Source of the DNA: Heterobilharzia americana
Lineage: Eukaryota; Platyhelminthes; Trematoda; Strigeidida; Schistosomatidae
Reading direction: 5' to 3'
DNA: 64,000 bases
Assembly: GCA_944470555.2 (NCBI GenBank)
Contig: OX104134.1
Coordinates: 50,149,890-50,213,889, forward strand
The notes beneath the pieces were generated by a model. The model ran no database searches and had not been told where the DNA came from. It saw only the letters and a list, made by a program, of their open reading frames with translations. Shown in pieces: positions 45,980 through 58,409 of the stretch (position 1 is its first letter; each line of letters begins with the position of its first letter). The position numbers and the translations under genes are program-made.

Positions 45980-48900
45980 ACGTGGTGATGTAGTAGTCCA
46001 AAACATTCCGAAAATTGCCCCCTAAAACTATCTGCTCACATCTCGAAGCTCCAAATCCTCCAGCTGCTCAATGTTACTGCACACAAATCCGAAAATCTGG
46101 CGCATATTCTATCTGTCCCGTTCTTGTTGACTTCAGTTCGTCAGCTGTGGCAGACAAATTCATGATTTCCGTGCCAAGGATCAAGACTGTTCCCGGATTC
46201 AAGCATGCACACACTACCTCTGGTGTAACATCTGTACGCGGACGCAAGTGGCCGGCCTTGCAGACCGCATGCGGTGCTCGCTCACCTCGTATGACTCCGA
46301 CACAACCCTAACTCTGGTGGTCATATTTCATCAGACCTATCCATCGACATGGCAGGTATATTCACCATCTCTTTTCCCTCTCATAATAGCATCTTTCCCG
46401 ACTAATACGGAAATGTGAATCTTGACAGTCCAGGAAAACTCTGTGATTCTGAAACATCGTAGAAACTTTTGCCTACCTCCAGAACTACCGTAAGAGGTGC
46501 TGACGGGATCGCTGTTATAACGAACTCGCCTGGAAGCCATAAAGCGTCTACCTCTCACGAACGTCCTACCAGCAGAATGCCCAATATCTATAATTCCGCG
46601 CCAATCCTTAACACCCCAGCTGGCAAACGTCAGAATCGGGTCGTCTCAACTTGCTGCAGTAAGGTGCGCGCTAAGTAATTCTGATGCCTGCTTTCGGGTA
46701 GATGGCTACTTCCTGCCTCTGAACAGTGGAGAAAGCGAACGTGTTGGTGGAGGTCCCATTTGTGTTCACTCACATAGCGCAGCTCCGGTGGGTTACTCAC
46801 TTACCCCTCCACGATACAAAGGACCCTTTCTGGGTTCAACTCTACACGCCAAACAAATCCGTCTTCCTTCGGTATATATACTGCCCACTCTAGGTGGACA
46901 AGTGTTTGATCAGTAAATACGCAAGGCTATCGGAACTACCCTCAACATTGCATATGACGACAAAGTTACCTGTGGAGACTCTAACGTGCCAAATGTTCAG
47001 TGGGGTCACACTTATGGCCCTGAGTAATATGGTGAAGGTTCCGAGGTCCTAGATGCTATGGGTTGGGTTAAGCACGTTACGTCTCCAGCGGGCAACCATA
47101 TAATGATGGACTTCATATTTTGCGATAGAATCGAACCGTTTGATATTCAGGTGAGCTGCAGGTTCTACAGACTTGATCATAAGCTCGTGATATGTCGTTT
47201 CACCGGTTTTAACGGCCTTGCAACAGTATGCGTCTCACGAAGTCTACCACATGTAGAGACTTCTCACATACTAGCCGTAAACGCCAGTTTTTCCCGCGCT
47301 GCGCAGAATGAGATAACCACTCTTCTTGCGATGACCTAGAACTGCTAATCAGCCCATCGTGTAGAAGTACTGGCATCTGCCTTGACGGAATCGTTCCTCC
47401 CCGAGAGGTCAGACATAGGGCGAACTGTTCGTAATACTTGCTCTTGAAAATGAGGAGTAAAACCAGGAAAACTCAATGAGGCTTTGTAAACCACCGAGAC
47501 ATTTCTTCGCTTTGCATTGGGGACAGTTATTGATATTGGTCAGAGAATATTTGTTCAGCGAAAGTTGGCTCATGAAGAGGTGCTCACTTTCAATTTCTTC
47601 AATACTGTCGAGGGTTCACTCAATTGGTCAATAAACGCACCATACGCTCAGGTACCTCTGAAATTACCTACAGTGTGACTGATGAATTCATAAGCGTTAC
47701 TTTCAAAATTTTTGATCTATTGAGAGAGTATATTTTCCGCGCCCATGTCACCCCTGCAATGCCTTTATTCAGCATGCACCCTGTCACTCGTGCTCACTTC
47801 GTGCTCCGTAAATTTCGCTGTTCCAGTCGTTTGCAGGGTGACAAGTAGCTCTAAACTATCATGCACTTGCGTTACTGATGACAGACCTTCTGTATTAATC
47901 AAGCATAGCAGACTTAGCATCGGTTTTCTACCTTTCGAAGTAGTTGCCTCCACTGTCCGTATTTCTCACCACCTTGAATCCTGGAAAGCTACATTCATCT
48001 TTACCAGACATAAGTCAGGTTCCAGTCATTTCTTGACCACTTACCGTCCTAGTCACACCGTCAGCAACGGGGTTTCAGATCCCCAGTTTGCTACTCGTCA
48101 GTCGGTATCAATACGGTTTTCTAATATTCCGCTTAATTATTTCTTATCTCAATTTTTTAACCGAGCAACTTCCGATTGCGACTGTAGGTTGGCTGTGTTG
48201 GTCCTATGCAGTGATATCAACAAAGATTTTAACGAAGTTCCCCACCCCCTCCTGTCAGAATGGCTTCGCGCTCCTGATACCCGAAGCCCGCTAAAAGGGA
48301 GGTTTCAATCTTTTGTGACTAGTCGGTCTCAGTAGGAGGTTAAATCTGGCACTTCATCTTTTGAAAGCATTCACGGCGGCGTCTTTGGAGCCTTACTCTT
48401 TCTGACCCAAATCAATGACATCTACATGCCTTAGACATGAAAAGTCATTTTTATTTGCAAGTGACCTTTGGGTAACTTACGGCCTTCTGAGAAGGTCCTC
48501 CGCATGGTAGATACCTTTGATATTAAGTCGCCTTTATAGCTTAGAAATGTGATGTAAACATTGGCAAATAGAGGCGAGTTATAATTTGGCGGAAATCTGA
48601 AAGGCATAGCCGCCATGTTTAATGGGGTTGGAATATCTCATTAGTAGTGGCTACAAGAACTAAGGTTTCACCAATTCAGTAACCTCATTTTCATAAGGCA
48701 CATTTCCCACCAGGTCCCTATGGCTTATAAACTAACCGGGAACTTTGTTAGAAGTCTCATTCGTGTAGACAGTAGACTGGTGACTCACAAGACCCGAGTC
48801 CTGCCCTTACTCGAATATTCTCCTTTCATTTTAGGTAGTTTGGAAGTACGAGAACGACTTAAGATTGAAAACGTCCAGCGACTCCGTACCAAGCACGTGG

Positions 48901-49030
48901 TTAGTAATATATTGTTCAAACATTCGATAACTTTTACAGGCTTCATTCCCTGAAAGAGCGATTGCTTTGAAGTCGTGCAACACCAGAGAGTTATTTTTCC
49001 CCTCATTGGGACCTTGACAAATATATTTCA
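45980..49030 (+). mobile_element. CR1-type LINE, near full span but heavily decayed
   Basis: Endonuclease remnants run from 46,690 to 47,330: VGGGPICVHSHSAAPV near 46,750, CGDSNVPNVQW (a GDFN-type motif, altered) near 46,975 and VSCRFYRLDHKLVICRF near 47,150. RT remnants follow. TTYRPSHTVSNGVSDP is near 48,035, and VLCSDINKDFNEVPHPLL (motif A region) near 48,205. SIHGGVFGALLFLTQINDIY (motif B region) is near 48,375, and KSFLFASDLWVTY near 48,435 is motif C with FASD in place of FADD. The C-terminal part is at 48,720-48,940 (TRVLPLLEYSPFILGSLEVR). The altered catalytic residue and many stops make it a fossil. It is not the same subfamily as CR1-A. Confidence 0.65.
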
Positions 49031-49552
49031 TTTATGTGCCATGTATACGGTTTATGACCTCTTCCCTTTCGAAATTTGATCGAAATATTTCGATGATGAA
49101 TTTTCTGGGATGACAAATCTTTGGTTCACCTGAGCTTGATATTTTGTTTACACCGTAAAACATCCCTATTCCATTGCGCACCGAATCAGTTATCTCAAAT
49201 CATCAGTGTTATACCGGAATGAAAATTCTAGCGGTATAGTCACATAATCGGGCCTATTAATCAGTGTGTGCCTGTGTTTGCGGGAATAAATCACTATTTA
49301 TCAGTAGTACCTTCGGCCTACACTGCAAGTTAGCCTTTGGTCTATTGTCTTCTCAACCGCTTCTTTATTGTGGGGCCGAAAGTGCCTTGCGATAAAAATA
49401 TAGAAGTCGTGGACAGAATGGGTTATAGTGAGGTGCCAAGGATACAACCACTGCACACCTTGTAGAGGCAGGAGCTGTACTGATTTCACCACCTGTTTAA
49501 GTCATCGCAGGAGTGGAGGGCGGGTCAGCCGCTCGCTTGCCTAGTGTCACCA

Positions 49553-49640
49553 TAAAACCCGGGTACTGTGGTAAAATATTTCTTTAATCTGGGTCGGTTC
49601 ACTCGATACAGTGAAAAATAATAAAGTATAACCAACTGGA
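49553..49640 (+). repeat. Repeat A copy
   Basis: AACCCGGGTACTGTGGTAAA, then a TTAATCTGGGTCGGTTCAC segment. It is related to 18,364-18,450 and to the outer arms of the Penelope structure at 10.8 and 13.4 kb. Confidence 0.35.
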
Positions 49641-51250
49641 TGGTGTTATAAGTGGCATTTGTTACAAACAGTCATATCAAGTGATTATGATTACTATGCA
49701 GTGCCTTGTAAACTTGGTTATAATTTCTATCTATTGTAAACTTTATATTCACTGCTGACTGCAATTGAATGATGACCAACTTTTAATGTACTGGTTTGAT
49801 TTTGCCCACTCAACTCGCCCACTAGAGTGCCTGGAATAAACGCGTTGTACTTCTACTACTGCCCTCTTATTTACTACATTGTGGTTGTCTAAAGCAAATC
49901 GTTCATAGCGTTAGCCATAAGCTTCTGGGTCCAACAACTACAAGCGATTATTTACATTTGAAGTGTCATTCAGTGAATAGTGTTCCAACACTGTGCAGTA
50001 CCATACAAAATGTTCAGAAAGGTGACGAAGGCAGGAACTTCTGAATTCAACATATCATAATCGTCACCGATTGAATTTGGGTTCCAACTACGGAATTTAC
50101 ATCCAAGGTGTGGGAAACCTCTATTTTTCGCAGCAGGATATGCGTACTAATTTTAGCTCAAAGCCTTAGGTTTCATGGGTGCTCCGTATCATAATCGAAC
50201 CTAAATGCATTTGTTCTGCAAAGATGTCCCATGTACTTACGCAAACAAGCTAGATGAAATCAGATAAGAGACGGACGGTCAAGATATCTGATTAGATCGC
50301 ACAGACGTAAAAGGTGACATACAAACAAATAAAGAAATCCAATGTGCTTAGTCATTTGTTGAAAAAGGTGATGACAAACTAAAAATATAAATATGCGAAA
50401 CCTCTGGCAAACAGCGAAAACATCACTGTTGAATGGGCAGGATAGAAACCATTGGCAGCACAGAAAACTGTTATTAGTACTAACGTGACTGAATACTTCC
50501 AGTCAAGACTAACCAAATAAGTAGATATAGAAGGAGTGAGATACTCCGGAAATTAAAATGTCGGACCCCGTTTTTAGTATTCATTCTATGGTGTTATGAA
50601 ATTTGGTTTCAGGTATTCAAGTTTCGGATCTAATTGCTGTTTCGAAGGCAGAAAGTTATGGAGAATTTTGCAAGAGGCTTCTTCTCTGCCATAATCCTTT
50701 TTTAAAAATCCATTTGATGACACCAGAACTACTTTTCGTCTAGAAATCTTTCCTAATACTTAGAATCCTTCAACTCTCTGGTCCTTAAATAATCACCAAT
50801 TTCATGTTGTCTAGTCCGTAGGCCAGAGTGACTTCTTGCATTATATCTAGTACCAAATGTCTATGGGGTAAATCCCCAGCTTCTTCAACTTTCCATTTAG
50901 TCTTCCACGTTGTCTCGATCCGATCGGAAAATGCTAGTCAGGTCACACACGTATTTGCTGGTTCTTGTACACTGTTAATCGAGCACTCCTTTTATAAGAT
51001 CGCACGGATAATCGTATGACGATTACGGCTGCTTTGATAACTAAACAGTACATCTGTATTTTCCACTTATTACCATCCATAGTGCAAGCAGGTGAAGGTA
51101 TGTATGACCCCATAGGCATGGTACCAAAATGCAAGAAATACCACCTGTTTACTAGTCACAATGTATACAAGAGGCCTAAGGCTACCAAATAATAGTAGCC
51201 ATGACATATTGCAAGTAAATATGTATATGTTACACGCAAACGACTTCTTT
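49641..51250. other. No gene recognised
   Basis: AT-rich sequence with short open frames lacking recognised motifs. Confidence 0.4.
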
Positions 51251-51255
51251 GTTCC

Positions 51256-52243
51256 TTAGCTTCCTGACCCTTGCTTTCTCTCTTCTTGTTGTAGATAGAA
51301 AATGAGAAACATGCAGCCTAAGCCGAAGTATAATGCTTCATAATTACCCCTCTTAAATATCATCGCCCCAGTCTTTAAGCGACTCCTTCGCAATCGTGTG
51401 ACCTGTAATGAACATATTCTTGTGTCAGCTGATTCCCAACCTGTTGGTAGTACAGGACGCATCACATGAGGATCCTACCGTGCAGCTTTCTGACCGTCAA
51501 CAGGAAACTCAAGTGGTCGGGATTCTGGCTGTTTGTCCAAGAGACCAGGCAATAATCCACGACTTTACAGCAAATGTACTGGGGCGTTTCACTTCTCGGT
51601 GGCTGAGAGGTACCACTTGCCCACGGTAGCAACTATTAAAAGATGCAGAACGACACCTGTAAATTAACCGACATGTTCTGAGCCCTTCAACCAACCTCCA
51701 CAACTGCTCACCTGATAATCCATTGTGACACGAAGCTTTATGGCAGTTATGTCCGACATGTAAACAATTCAATGTGAGAGGGCAAAAATAGAATCTATTA
51801 GCAAGGAAGTTACAATATTATATATAAGTTACATCTAGAAGTTCCAATAAATTCCGAAATGCTAACCTCCCTAGTAATGCAAAAACTCTACTGCGGTACG
51901 TCCGTCTAAACTTATATTCTTTGAGATAGATACAATAAGCCAGCACAACTCCTCCAACGGTGAATTTGTTGAATTCCTTCCTTTTCTGCCTCCTGTTGCG
52001 CTTTTACATGTTCACTGAACGCGATTTTCATTTCTGAAGGGAAACTTCATATTTTTGAGTGAAAATAAAACTCCAACGTGTAAGTCTGCTTGCATGATGC
52101 GTATTTGATACAAGACCATCTTTCCTCTTGGCTGGGGAATGCCACTGCATCAGATGAACAAAAGATTGTTTAGAAAATTGCCAAAGATTTTCGCCGGTAA
52201 ATGTAACCATAATTGTAAAACTTATATACTCCCGTAAATTCAA
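51256..52243 (-). other. Cluster of short open segments, possible host exons
   Basis: Several minus-strand pieces look protein-like without matching a family I know. A segment ending at 51,256 encodes RRSRLKTGAMIFKRGNYEAL followed by a membrane helix (YFGLGCMFLIFYL) and a polar end (QQEERKQGSGS, stop), with an acceptor-like CATTACAG at about 51,404-51,411. An upstream piece reads LDKQPESRPLEFPVDGQKAA just before a GTAGGA donor-like site near 51,480. Another begins at an ATG at 52,031 (MKIAFSEHVKAQQEAEKEGI). The phases I tried do not join cleanly, so this is only a candidate small membrane-protein gene. Confidence 0.2.
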
Positions 52244-52260
52244 GACAAAACATCATTGTT

Positions 52261-55200
52261 ATTGCCCACTAAACCTCGCCTAGCTAACTGGTTCGATGGC
52301 TACTGGCTTGTTCTAAACCCGGATGATGAGGGAAGGTTGAGCATAGGGTTAGCAACTCAACCACGGAAAAACAATCCAATCGCTAAAGAAACTTCAAAGG
52401 ACAAAGAAAATCAAAAAAATAAAAGTAAACTTATTCCTAACTAAAATCGCGGAGATGAAATGACGCCGGTTAGTGAAAGCCTTCTGGAAGCCAATTGGCC
52501 GATGAGTCTTCTCTCGATGAAAGCGAAAGTAAGAATGGGGACATGGAATGTCCGCACACTGTTTAAAGCTGGCTGGCAGAGCTGCTCAGATTGCAAAAGA
52601 GATGAGAAGGTATGATACTGATGTGATAAGAATCTGCGAAAGTAGATGGGATGGAAGTGGACTCTCCAAACTCTTAACTGGAAGGTCAGTAATCTACTCC
52701 GATATTATCACCAAGAGGACAACCACGACTACACTGAGTTCCAGAGGGGCAATGACGGTATCTCCAAGAACATCGAAGGCTCTCTTGCAGTGGAAACTAG
52801 TCTCCTCCAGCATCAGGATCATGACAGCAAGATTCAACTCAAAAGGAAGGAAAGTCACAGTCACTTAATAATACGCGCCAACAAATAATGCAGATCGAGG
52901 AGGAAAGAGGAATTCTACAGACAACTGCAATCAGTACTGGACAAGACTCCAGTTGGCGACATAAAAATTCGAATAGTCGACATGAGTGGTAAACTGGAAG
53001 CAGACATCACAGGAAGAGAACTGATGATGGAGCGAGGAGCACTCAGTGAAATGAATGAGAATGGAGAACTGTTTGAAGACTAGCGCGCCTTTAATACCTT
53101 GATGATTGGAGGCAGTGTGAATAAAAACAAGGATATTGACAAAGCGACATGGATTTGATTTTACCAGACACCAGGACACACTAGAAATCAGACCGACTTC
53201 ATCTCAATGTGAAGAAAGTGGAGACGCAGCCTACATGACACAAGATCACGAAGAGGTGCAAACGTAGGTTCAGACCACTCACTATCTAGTGCAAGGAACC
53301 TTCAAAATCAAGTTGAAAGCCTTCGAAGAAGCAGGTGACAGACCACAGTTTAAGTTCAACACCCAGAACAGAAACTGAAGGACTAAGCTACGAAGGGCAT
53401 CTTCGCGTCAGCCACCTAGACAAAATGGGAGACATTAAGCAGCATCCCCGAGGGAACCTGCGTGGAAGAACACTTGAACTCTTTGAAAGAGACGTGGAAG
53501 GAAACCTGCATAACCGTGTTAGGAAGGAAGAAGAAGCAAGACAAAGAAAGGATCTCCACGGACACATGGAAGCTGACAGAGAAGGGAGAGGAAGATGGTG
53601 ATGGTGAAGCAGAGGATGAACCAGTCTGGTGTAGGGATGAACAACGAAAAGAGGAATTGAATACAACCTATAAGACACTACACTGGACAAAGAGGTGGAG
53701 AGGAGTGCGCGCAAAGACAAAAGACACTTCTACGACACGTTGGCAAGTGAGGCAGAACAGGCTGCAGGTAGGAGAGACAGAGACCTGACAACACAATATC
53801 AGATAACCAGGTTACAATCTGGGAAGAGATCAACACAGACGTAAACAATGAAAGATAGTGAAGGAAACCTAGTTAGTTGCAGGGACGGAAAGGGACCTGC
53901 AGATTGGAAGGAAGTCTGCCTTGTCAAACTCCCAAAGAAGAGCGACCTAAGTCTTGGCAAGAACTGGCACGAAATCGGGCTCCTATCCAACCCAAGCAGA
54001 ATATTGAGCAGCATCATCCCGGAGAGATTTAAAAATGCGCTGGATTCAAAATTAAGACCGGAACGGGCTGGCTGGCTGGCTTCAGCAAAAACGAATCATG
54101 TGCGGATCAAATCGCAACACTACGCTACGCATCATCATAGTACACAGTATAGAATTGCAGTCAACTCTCTACCTCAACTTCATCCACTTTGAAAAGGCCT
54201 TCGACAGCGTCGAACGAGAAATGAATTGACAGGCAGCTGCTTCAACACTAAGGAGTACCACAAACCTTTATCAACCTCATTCAACAGCTATATGCTATAT
54301 GATGCTACATGCCAAGTGATTCACAATGGAAAGCTCAGTGACACCTTTGAAGTGAAGACAGGAGTAAGACGAGGTTCCTGCCTACTATCAACACTCATCT
54401 TCCTGATTGTAGTGGACTGGATCATGCAACAAACTGTGAGGAGCGAGAGGAGGGGCATACGCTGGCTGGACCAATGAAAAGACCCTAGAAGATTTGGATT
54501 TCGCCAACGATGATGATTTATGTCTAATGTCTTGTTGCACAAACTCGAAGATCTACAGGCGAAAACTAACAAGTTGACAGAAGAGACAGGGCAGCAAGGA
54601 TGGGACTTCTTTCAGGTGGACGTAGAGAAGACGGAGGTGATGAGGATACCCAACCAACAACAACAAGCACTGATCACCATCAACGGAAGAAACGTAAAGG
54701 AAGTAGTCTCTTTCACCTACCTATACAAGGCAGCATCGTTTCAACTACAGGCGGCGGCACAGACAAAGACGTCAAAGCCAGGATTGGAAAACCATGACAG
54801 GCATTCATTCAGGTTAATACCTGAAATCAGTGTGAAGATCTACTGCACTGCACTCAGCATAAAAGACAAGATCCGGAGTTTCAACACTGATTAAATCAAG
54901 TCAGTGCTTCTGTGTGATGGTTGGGAGACTTGGCACGTTACGAAAAGCATTTTCAACGGACTACAGACATACATAAACAGCTCCAGCCTACTATCGACAC
55001 TGAAGATGAGATGTCCGGAAAGAATAAGCAATAAGGAACTCTGCCTGGCTGGCAACGTACCAACCAACAACCTATAGCTCAACAAATATACAGAAAGTAG
55101 TGGAGATGGATTGGGCATGCACTGGGAAGACCATTCGGGGACATCACGCGCCAGGCAGTCGAGTGAAAACCGAGTGAGAAATGATGAGTTGGGTGTCCGA

Positions 55201-55368
55201 GGGTGACACGGAGGAGACCGTGTGAGGGAGAAATGACAGCTTCTGGACAGTTGTGGAGCCAGGCTGAAAAGGCTGTATAGAACAGAGTGGAATGGTGACG
55301 TGCTACTGAAGCCCTTCGTTCCACTAAGACCCAATGTACGAACGATAGTAGTACTAATAATTGCCCAC
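52261..55368 (+). mobile_element. RTE-1 LINE, full length but inactive
   Basis: Element 52,270-55,359 is bounded by ATTGCCCAC at 52,261-52,269 and 55,360-55,368. The 5' end (CCTCGCCTAGCTAACTGG) matches the other RTE-1 copies. Endonuclease remnants include GTWNVRT near 52,540, RICESRWDGSGLSKLLTGRS near 52,630-52,690 and ATMTARFNSKGRK-like text near 52,830. RT remnants include KLPKKSDLSLGKNW near 53,930, a degenerate motif A near 54,185, KTGVRRG and IVVDWIMQQTVRSERRGI near 54,355-54,460, and a disrupted motif C near 54,495 (FAND-like instead of FADD). Stops and frameshifts are frequent. The block 53,223-55,263 equals the inverted copy at 15,431-17,471, while the last 96 bp do not match that copy well. 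Confidence 0.82.
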
Positions 55369-56164
55369 CTAATTTCGAAAAGTAGGTGGTTGACTTCTCA
55401 AATCATCCCTAACTGGCCAGTTAATTCATCTGAGGACTCTATTAGGCAGTGATGTTTTGCGTTTTTTTAACCGGTTAGCGCTATTATGAAAATTATAACC
55501 AGTCTCAAACATTTCTTTAGCCGTTACCTCTTAAGGACTACATATGAAGGGATGAGTGTGTCGTGGATGGTCATGGTTGAAATTGTTTATATAATATCGC
55601 TAACCTCTAAGCCTCGAAAAGCCAACTGTGCTTTATGGTTCCCAGGCCGTAACATTTTGTGTAGCTTGGTAATGTGAGTTACCGAATCCTATCAATGTGA
55701 TGAGTGTGTCTCCCACTCTCCTACACAACTATGCGCTCATCTGTGTTGACGGACATTCAACATTTAGGAATTGTCTTCATGTGAACTTGACAAACACAGA
55801 GGTCAATCACTACTTATTCGTACTTGTAACATACCCACGAATGCAAGACTAAGAAAGAACACAACACCCCACTCAGATGGAGCAGTATGTTTGAGAGGTC
55901 GTGCCAAAATGCCGATACGTCGCGACTAGCTGGCTACGGGACCGATTACAAGCAGTGCAAAGTAACACGACAAGGTGCCGAGTGACTCAGATGCTTGACC
56001 GTGTGCCTTCAGCCTAGCGGGTCCAGTGAAACTATCTAGGTCAGCATCGATGTCGAATGTCGTTTAACACTAGGCTACTGATTGTAGGAAATTATGCGCC
56101 GCTATAAGTAGTATGATAAAGTCAACTACGCTTTTGAAACTGCACAGAAGAAACTTCCATGTTA
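55369..56164. other. No gene recognised
   Basis: Short spacer between the two full-length RTE-1 copies. No motif or repeat was assigned. Confidence 0.45.
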
Positions 56165-56192
56165 TTTGTATCACATATTATTGTTATTATTA

Positions 56193-58409
56193 TTAGTCCC
56201 TTGGGTTCCTAGTGGAACATAGGGCTTCAGTAGCACGCCTCCAGTGACCTCTGTTCTCTGAGATCTTTTGAACCTGGTCCCACGACAGCCCACAAGCTCT
56301 CATTTCCTCCTCGCACGATCTTCTCCATGTCACCCTCGGACGTCCAACTCGTCGCTTCCCATGGGGATTCCACTCGAGGGCCTGACGCGTGATGTCCTCA
56401 GTCGGCCTTCTCAGTGCATGGCCAATCCATCTCCACTTCTTCCTGCATATTTGTTGCGTGATAGGTTCTTGGTTGGTTCGTTCCCAGAGTTCCTTGTTGC
56501 TTATTTTTTCTGGCCATCTGATCTTCAGCAGCGAGCGTAAGCAGTTGTTGATGAATGTCTGTAGTTTATTGGAAATACCTTTCGTGACGCGCCAAGTCTC
56601 TGAGCCATACAAGAGCACTGACTTGACGTTGGTGTTGAAAATCCGTATCTTGTTCCGCATGCTGAGTGCAGAAGATCTCCACACTGGTTTCAGGCTAATG
56701 AATGCCTGTCTTGCTTTTCCGATTCTGACTTTGACGTCCTCGTCCGTCCCGCCTGTAGTTGAAACAGTGCTTCCTAGATAAGTGAAGGAGGTTACTTCCT
56801 TCAAGTTTCTCCCGTTGACGGTGATTGGAGTTTGTTGTTGTTGATGGTGGTGGTGCGGTATCTTCATCACTTCTGTCTTCTCTATATTCACCTGAAGTCC
56901 CGTCTTCGCTGCCTCTTCTGTCAACTTGTTAGTTTTTGTCTGCAGATCTTCAAGTTTATGTGACAGTAGGCATAAGTCATCGGCGAAATCCAAGTCTTCT
57001 AGGTTCTTTTCCGTCGTCCAGTGTATCCCCCTCTTCTCGCTGCCTACTGTTTGCTGCATGATCCAGTCCACCACAATAAGGAATATCATGGGGGATAGTA
57101 GGCAACCTTGTTTCACTCCTGTCTTCACTTCAAAGGCATCACTGAGCTTCCCATTGTGGATTACTTGGCATGTGGCATCTTCATATAGTTGTTGAATGAG
57201 GCGGATAAAGGTTTGCGGTACTCCGTAGTATTGAAGCAGTTTCCAAATTACTTCTCGGTCGACGCTGTCAAAGGCCTTCTCAAAGTCGATGAAGTTGAGG
57301 CAGAGAGCTGATTGCCATTCTATGCTCTGTTCTATGATGATGCGAAGCGTTGCAATTTGGTCTGCACATGATTTGTACTTCCTGAAGCCTGCCTGTTCCG
57401 GTCGCAGTTTTGAATCCAGTGCATCTTTAAGCCTCTCTAGGATGATGCGGCTTAATATTTTGCTTGGGGTGGACAGGAGAGTGATTCCGCGCCAGTTCTT
57501 GCAAGCACTGAGGTCTCCCTTCTTCGGCAGTTTGATAAGGTAACCCTTCTTCCAATCGTCAGGTACCTTCTCTTCCTTCCACACCTTCTGCAATAGTGGT
57601 GTGAGCATGTCCGCTGTTGTCTCTGCATCTGTTCTCAGTGCTTCTGGTGGGATTCCATCTGGTCCTGCTGCTTTCCCGCATTTCAGTAGCTTTATGGCGT
57701 TCAGGACTTCCATTTTCGTTGGGGGATTTATGTTCACTTGTAATTCAGCGGCTGCAGGTGGTATTTCTGGACGAAGTGCAGGTGGTGGTCGATTCAAGAG
57801 CTTCTTGAAGTGGTCGGCCCATCGTTTCCTCTGTTTCTCTTCTTTTGTAATTAAATTTCCTTCTTCATCTTTTATTGGTTTCATCTGTGTTGGTCTCTTC
57901 CCTGATAGCAACCTGGTTATTTGATACAATGTTGTCAGGTCTCTATATCTCCTACCTGCAGCCTGTTCTGCTTCACTTGCCAGTGTTTCGTAGAAGTGTC
58001 TTTTGTCTTTGCGTGCACTCTTCTTCACTTCTTTATCCAGTGTTTTATACATTGTGCTCAGTTCCTCTTGTCGTTGAGCATCCTTGCACTGGTTTATCTT
58101 CTGTTTCACCATCCTCCTCTCCTCTATCAGCTTCCAGGTATCCGTCGAGATCCATTCCTTGTCTTCTTTCTTCTTCCTTCCTAATACTGTTGTGCAGGTT
58201 TCTTTCCACATAGCTTTCAAAGACTTCCAGTGTTCTTCCACACAGGTTTCTTCAGGGATGTTCCTCGATATCTCCCATTTTGTCTTGATGGCTGCCTTGA
58301 AGATCTCCTTTGTAGTTTCATCCTTCAGTTTCCGAGTGTTGTACTTGAACTGCGGTCTATCACCAGCTTCCTTGAAGGCTTTCAACTTGATTTGGAAGGT
58401 TCCTTGCAC
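56193..58409 (-). CDS. RTE-1 reverse transcriptase, open over 738 codons
   Basis: The frame opens at the same place where the endonuclease frame closes and has no internal stop. A basic linker covers about residues 1-210. The RT domain then shows KAAGPDGIPPEAL (about 250), LIKLPKKGDLSACKNWRGIT (about 295-314) and RPEQAGFRKYKSCADQIATL (about 340). Motif A is LNFIDFEKAFDSVDREV (about 375) and motif B KTGVKQGCLLSPMIFLIVVD (about 425). Motif C is LDFADDLCLLSH (about 465), with both catalytic Asp present. FTYLGSTVST and GSETWRVTKG mark the thumb, and GRPRVTWRRSCEEEM lies near the end. A poly-Gln/His stretch near residue 520 is slightly expanded. It would copy its own RNA at nicked target DNA. The first codon is GTG and no start is expected: in the family this part is fused to the endonuclease. 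Confidence 0.9.
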   Translation of the reverse strand: MQGTFQIKLKAFKEAGDRPQFKYNTRKLKDETTKEIFKAAIKTKWEISRNIPEETCVEEHWKSLKAMWKETCTTVLGRKKKEDKEWISTDTWKLIEERRMVKQKINQCKDAQRQEELSTMYKTLDKEVKKSARKDKRHFYETLASEAEQAAGRRYRDLTTLYQITRLLSGKRPTQMKPIKDEEGNLITKEEKQRKRWADHFKKLLNRPPPALRPEIPPAAAELQVNINPPTKMEVLNAIKLLKCGKAAGPDGIPPEALRTDAETTADMLTPLLQKVWKEEKVPDDWKKGYLIKLPKKGDLSACKNWRGITLLSTPSKILSRIILERLKDALDSKLRPEQAGFRKYKSCADQIATLRIIIEQSIEWQSALCLNFIDFEKAFDSVDREVIWKLLQYYGVPQTFIRLIQQLYEDATCQVIHNGKLSDAFEVKTGVKQGCLLSPMIFLIVVDWIMQQTVGSEKRGIHWTTEKNLEDLDFADDLCLLSHKLEDLQTKTNKLTEEAAKTGLQVNIEKTEVMKIPHHHHQQQQTPITVNGRNLKEVTSFTYLGSTVSTTGGTDEDVKVRIGKARQAFISLKPVWRSSALSMRNKIRIFNTNVKSVLLYGSETWRVTKGISNKLQTFINNCLRSLLKIRWPEKISNKELWERTNQEPITQQICRKKWRWIGHALRRPTEDITRQALEWNPHGKRRVGRPRVTWRRSCEEEMRACGLSWDQVQKISENRGHWRRATEALCSTRNPRD

